NCBI RefSeq assembly: GCF_048771995.1
Contig: NC_133026.1
Location: 120,175,501-120,239,500, forward strand
DNA: 64,000 nucleotides
Direction: 5' to 3'
DNA from: Taeniopygia guttata
Taxonomy: Eukaryota > Chordata > Aves > Passeriformes > Estrildidae
The translations under genes were made by a program, and so were the position numbers. The notes below the pieces were generated by a model. The model was not told where the DNA came from. It ran no database searches and was given only the letters and a program-made list of their open reading frames with translations. How positions within the stretch are numbered: the first letter of the stretch is position 1; each line of letters opens with the position of its first letter. Below are positions 61,939 to 64,000 of the stretch, in pieces.

Positions 61939-64000
61939 AAAGAGAAAATTCCTCCGGTTCACAGCTTGCTTTACTTTTCACAATGGCCAGCATTTTTCAC
62001 GCTATCACTCCTTCAGGGCCAGAGGCTGGATCTGACTCCCACCAAAATCATTGCTTCATGACCATCACCCAGGAGTCACAAGGAATGGCCCTCCCTTGGA
62101 ATGAGCTGCTGCTGCCATGAGGATCCCACTCTTGGCTAGCTCAGGGAATGAGCTCAAATCTTTTGCACTTTGCTGCCAGGGACCACCAGGCCAGATCTGA
62201 TTTATAGCTTTTTCTTTACATTTTTATGATACAAGAATGTTCTCTTGTAATTACAACAGCATTTTGTTGGCTCCCTGCCTTCACTTGGGTATGCACAACA
62301 CCATATCCTTCATTCCAGCCTTTTTTATGTCAGGACCCCAAATTTGAGAAGAGGTACATCAGTATTACAAGGATGCTGCAGATCTTGCTGCTCCTTAAAG
62401 AGGAGACTTGTACATATTTTTCAGGAGGACACATCAGCAGCTGCATCTGACATTCAACTAGGAGCCTAGTGGAGAGCTGGTCAAAAGTCTTTCTCAGAAA
62501 AATACTAAACATAGCAAAAACTTTGTATGAGAATGTATGATTTCAGAGAAAAGATTTTTAGGTCCAAGATAGACTCTTCAGTCAAAACATCACAGACAAG
62601 TGCAAAATATAACCACTGCACTTATGACTGTTTGGTTGCCACATTTATATACTTGTTGATTTGTCTCTATGAGAAAAATTCAACAGGTCTCTAGTTTATT
62701 TCAAAGTGAACGGAAATACTTGTACTTCTGATGTGTTTTGTGGGATAAAAATCTGTTTTATTCAAAAGAAGGTGACCCTGCCATTAAGCTGCTGTATCAC
62801 CTTGAAGAAACACTTAAGCTCAATATTTTTCAGACATACACTTAGCTCCTGACTTTGAGATAATGAAGTGGTACATTTCCATCAGTTGTGGTTTAAACTT
62901 GATTTTATCATTTTCAGTAGAGGCATAACCTCCTTCAAGGAAAATTCCAGGTATTTTAGATACCATTTAATAGTTAACTGTCAAGCAATTTCCAGGTCTT
63001 TTAAACAAAGAATACTTCTGTGCTAGCTTAATTTATAGAGCCATATATGTCCCATTTTAAGTGGATGTGATTAAGAAGAAACACTAAGCTTAGATTATTC
63101 TACTAAATGAGAAAAGTTTAAAGCCAATAAACTCTATCTAGGATTTTAGCTGGGAGATGAAATAAAAGGCACATTTGTTCCTGGTCACTGGATTTTTAAC
63201 CTGCGTCTGTTGCTCCTGCTGTTAAGCTCCTATACATTCCTTACTAGCCTGTAGTGTCCAGCATTCCCAGTTCTCAGCACTTGGAATTAGAGGTGAACTG
63301 CAAAATAAAACCAGGTTATTTTGAGAGCTAGTGTATGGAAAGCATCAAATATTCTGACAGAAGGAGGCAAGTGAAAAGGCTAATTTTTAAAAAGAGGTCT
63401 TCTACAGATTCTTTAAAATTTAGATTACATATATAAAAATTCCAACCTTCCATTTAGGTCTGAGAATTTTGGCTGTATCTGAATAATGGGAAGATGCTGC
63501 TGAATCGAGTAGATAAATGAAAACTGTACACTATCTAGCCTCTTAGTAAAGAAAATGAGAAGTTGAGCCTTATGCTCCGACTCAGGTCTCTTATCTCAGG
63601 TGTGAGAATACTTTTCAAGTGCCCCAAAGTTTGCCTTTAATATATAACAAACAGGAAAGAAAAAAACCTGTGTTTCTAGCAAAAAGACCCCAAACCTATA
63701 CTGTTTCTGTCCCTCCTGTGCCTTTTCAAGCTTATAGTCTTCATTTTTTTAAAGTAGAATATTTTGACCTGCCTTTTTGCAATACAGGAGCTAATAATTA
63801 AGTAATATGACTTCATTGCTTCTCCTTTTATGTCAAAATCCTGTGAGGGTTTTTGGGTATTTCCTTAAGGTGAAATAAACTAATCTGCCTTCAGTGGGTC
63901 ATCACTCTGGTGATGAAATTAAATGACACCATTGCAGAAAAGCCTCATAATACATATTTTCCCTCTGCCTACTCCAGTGCTGCTTTTCTACACACAAATT

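Larger units (their letters stand above)
51112..64000 (-). other. STAU2: STAU2 intron, 3' part (12.9 kb, continues beyond the window)
   Basis: The penultimate STAU2 exon starts at 51111. I looked for the preceding exon (ending ARIQGFQ, seen on the plus strand as acctga/gaa...) at every plus-strand acctga site to the window end and none fits. The stretch is AT-rich with frames of at most 97 codons, none conserved in appearance. It holds a (TTTA)n run, a (TTTTA)n run and a large compound CA/CT microsatellite. No nested gene is seen. Confidence 0.8.

Noticed and set aside
61701..61940. 79-codon minus-strand frame of Arg-Glu and Cys-Val repeats
   Set aside because: It is a direct translation of the CT and CA microsatellite.
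51112..64000. Search for further STAU2 exons, including the one ending ARIQGFQ
   Set aside because: All plus-strand acctga sites were checked (for example near 54679 and 61707) and none gives the expected residues on the minus strand. The exon must lie beyond the window.

Overview
This is vertebrate nuclear DNA, most likely from a bird. It is AT-rich with split genes, canonical GT/AG splice sites, long non-coding stretches and AATAAA-type poly(A) signals. Two genes can be identified with confidence, and together they form the RDH10–STAU2 neighbourhood known from human chromosome 8q and, from memory, its avian equivalent. The avian call is inference: the RDH10 introns are short (305 to 1,965 nt) and I recognise no SINE- or LINE-derived block by eye. 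No diagnostic avian repeat (such as a CR1 3' end) was found, so another sauropsid is not excluded.

Layout. 1-6835 is the 3' part of an RDH10 intron. 6836-10819 (+) carries the last four coding exons of RDH10, encoding the catalytic half of a retinol dehydrogenase. All four join in frame and match residues 176-341 of the 341-residue protein. 10820 to about 14.2 kb is probably RDH10 3' UTR, with several candidate poly(A) signals. From about 14.2 to 48.9 kb is a gene desert of roughly 35 kb. It has microsatellites, a few small structured or motif-rich elements and many chance ORFs, but no protein-coding gene I can support. On the minus strand, 50086-50179 and 51023-51111 are the terminal and penultimate coding exons of STAU2, with 3' UTR below 50085. 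51112-64000 is STAU2 intron; the preceding exon was searched for by motif and not found.

The two genes converge tail to tail and have unrelated functions. RDH10 oxidises retinol to retinaldehyde, the first step of retinoic acid synthesis. STAU2 is a double-stranded RNA-binding protein for mRNA transport and decay. Nothing in the sequence suggests that they work together.

No bacterial-type system, CRISPR array, tRNA, rRNA or intact mobile element was found, and I do not see a novel multi-gene system. The observations most worth checking are a frame-preserving 75-nt exon-like segment in the RDH10 intron (1421-1495), a tandemly duplicated palindromic GATA-motif cluster (37047-37090), a near-perfect 18-bp-arm hairpin (39911-39949), a small CpG-dense island (45061-45300) and a possible plus-strand transcript end facing STAU2 (48.2-48.85 kb).
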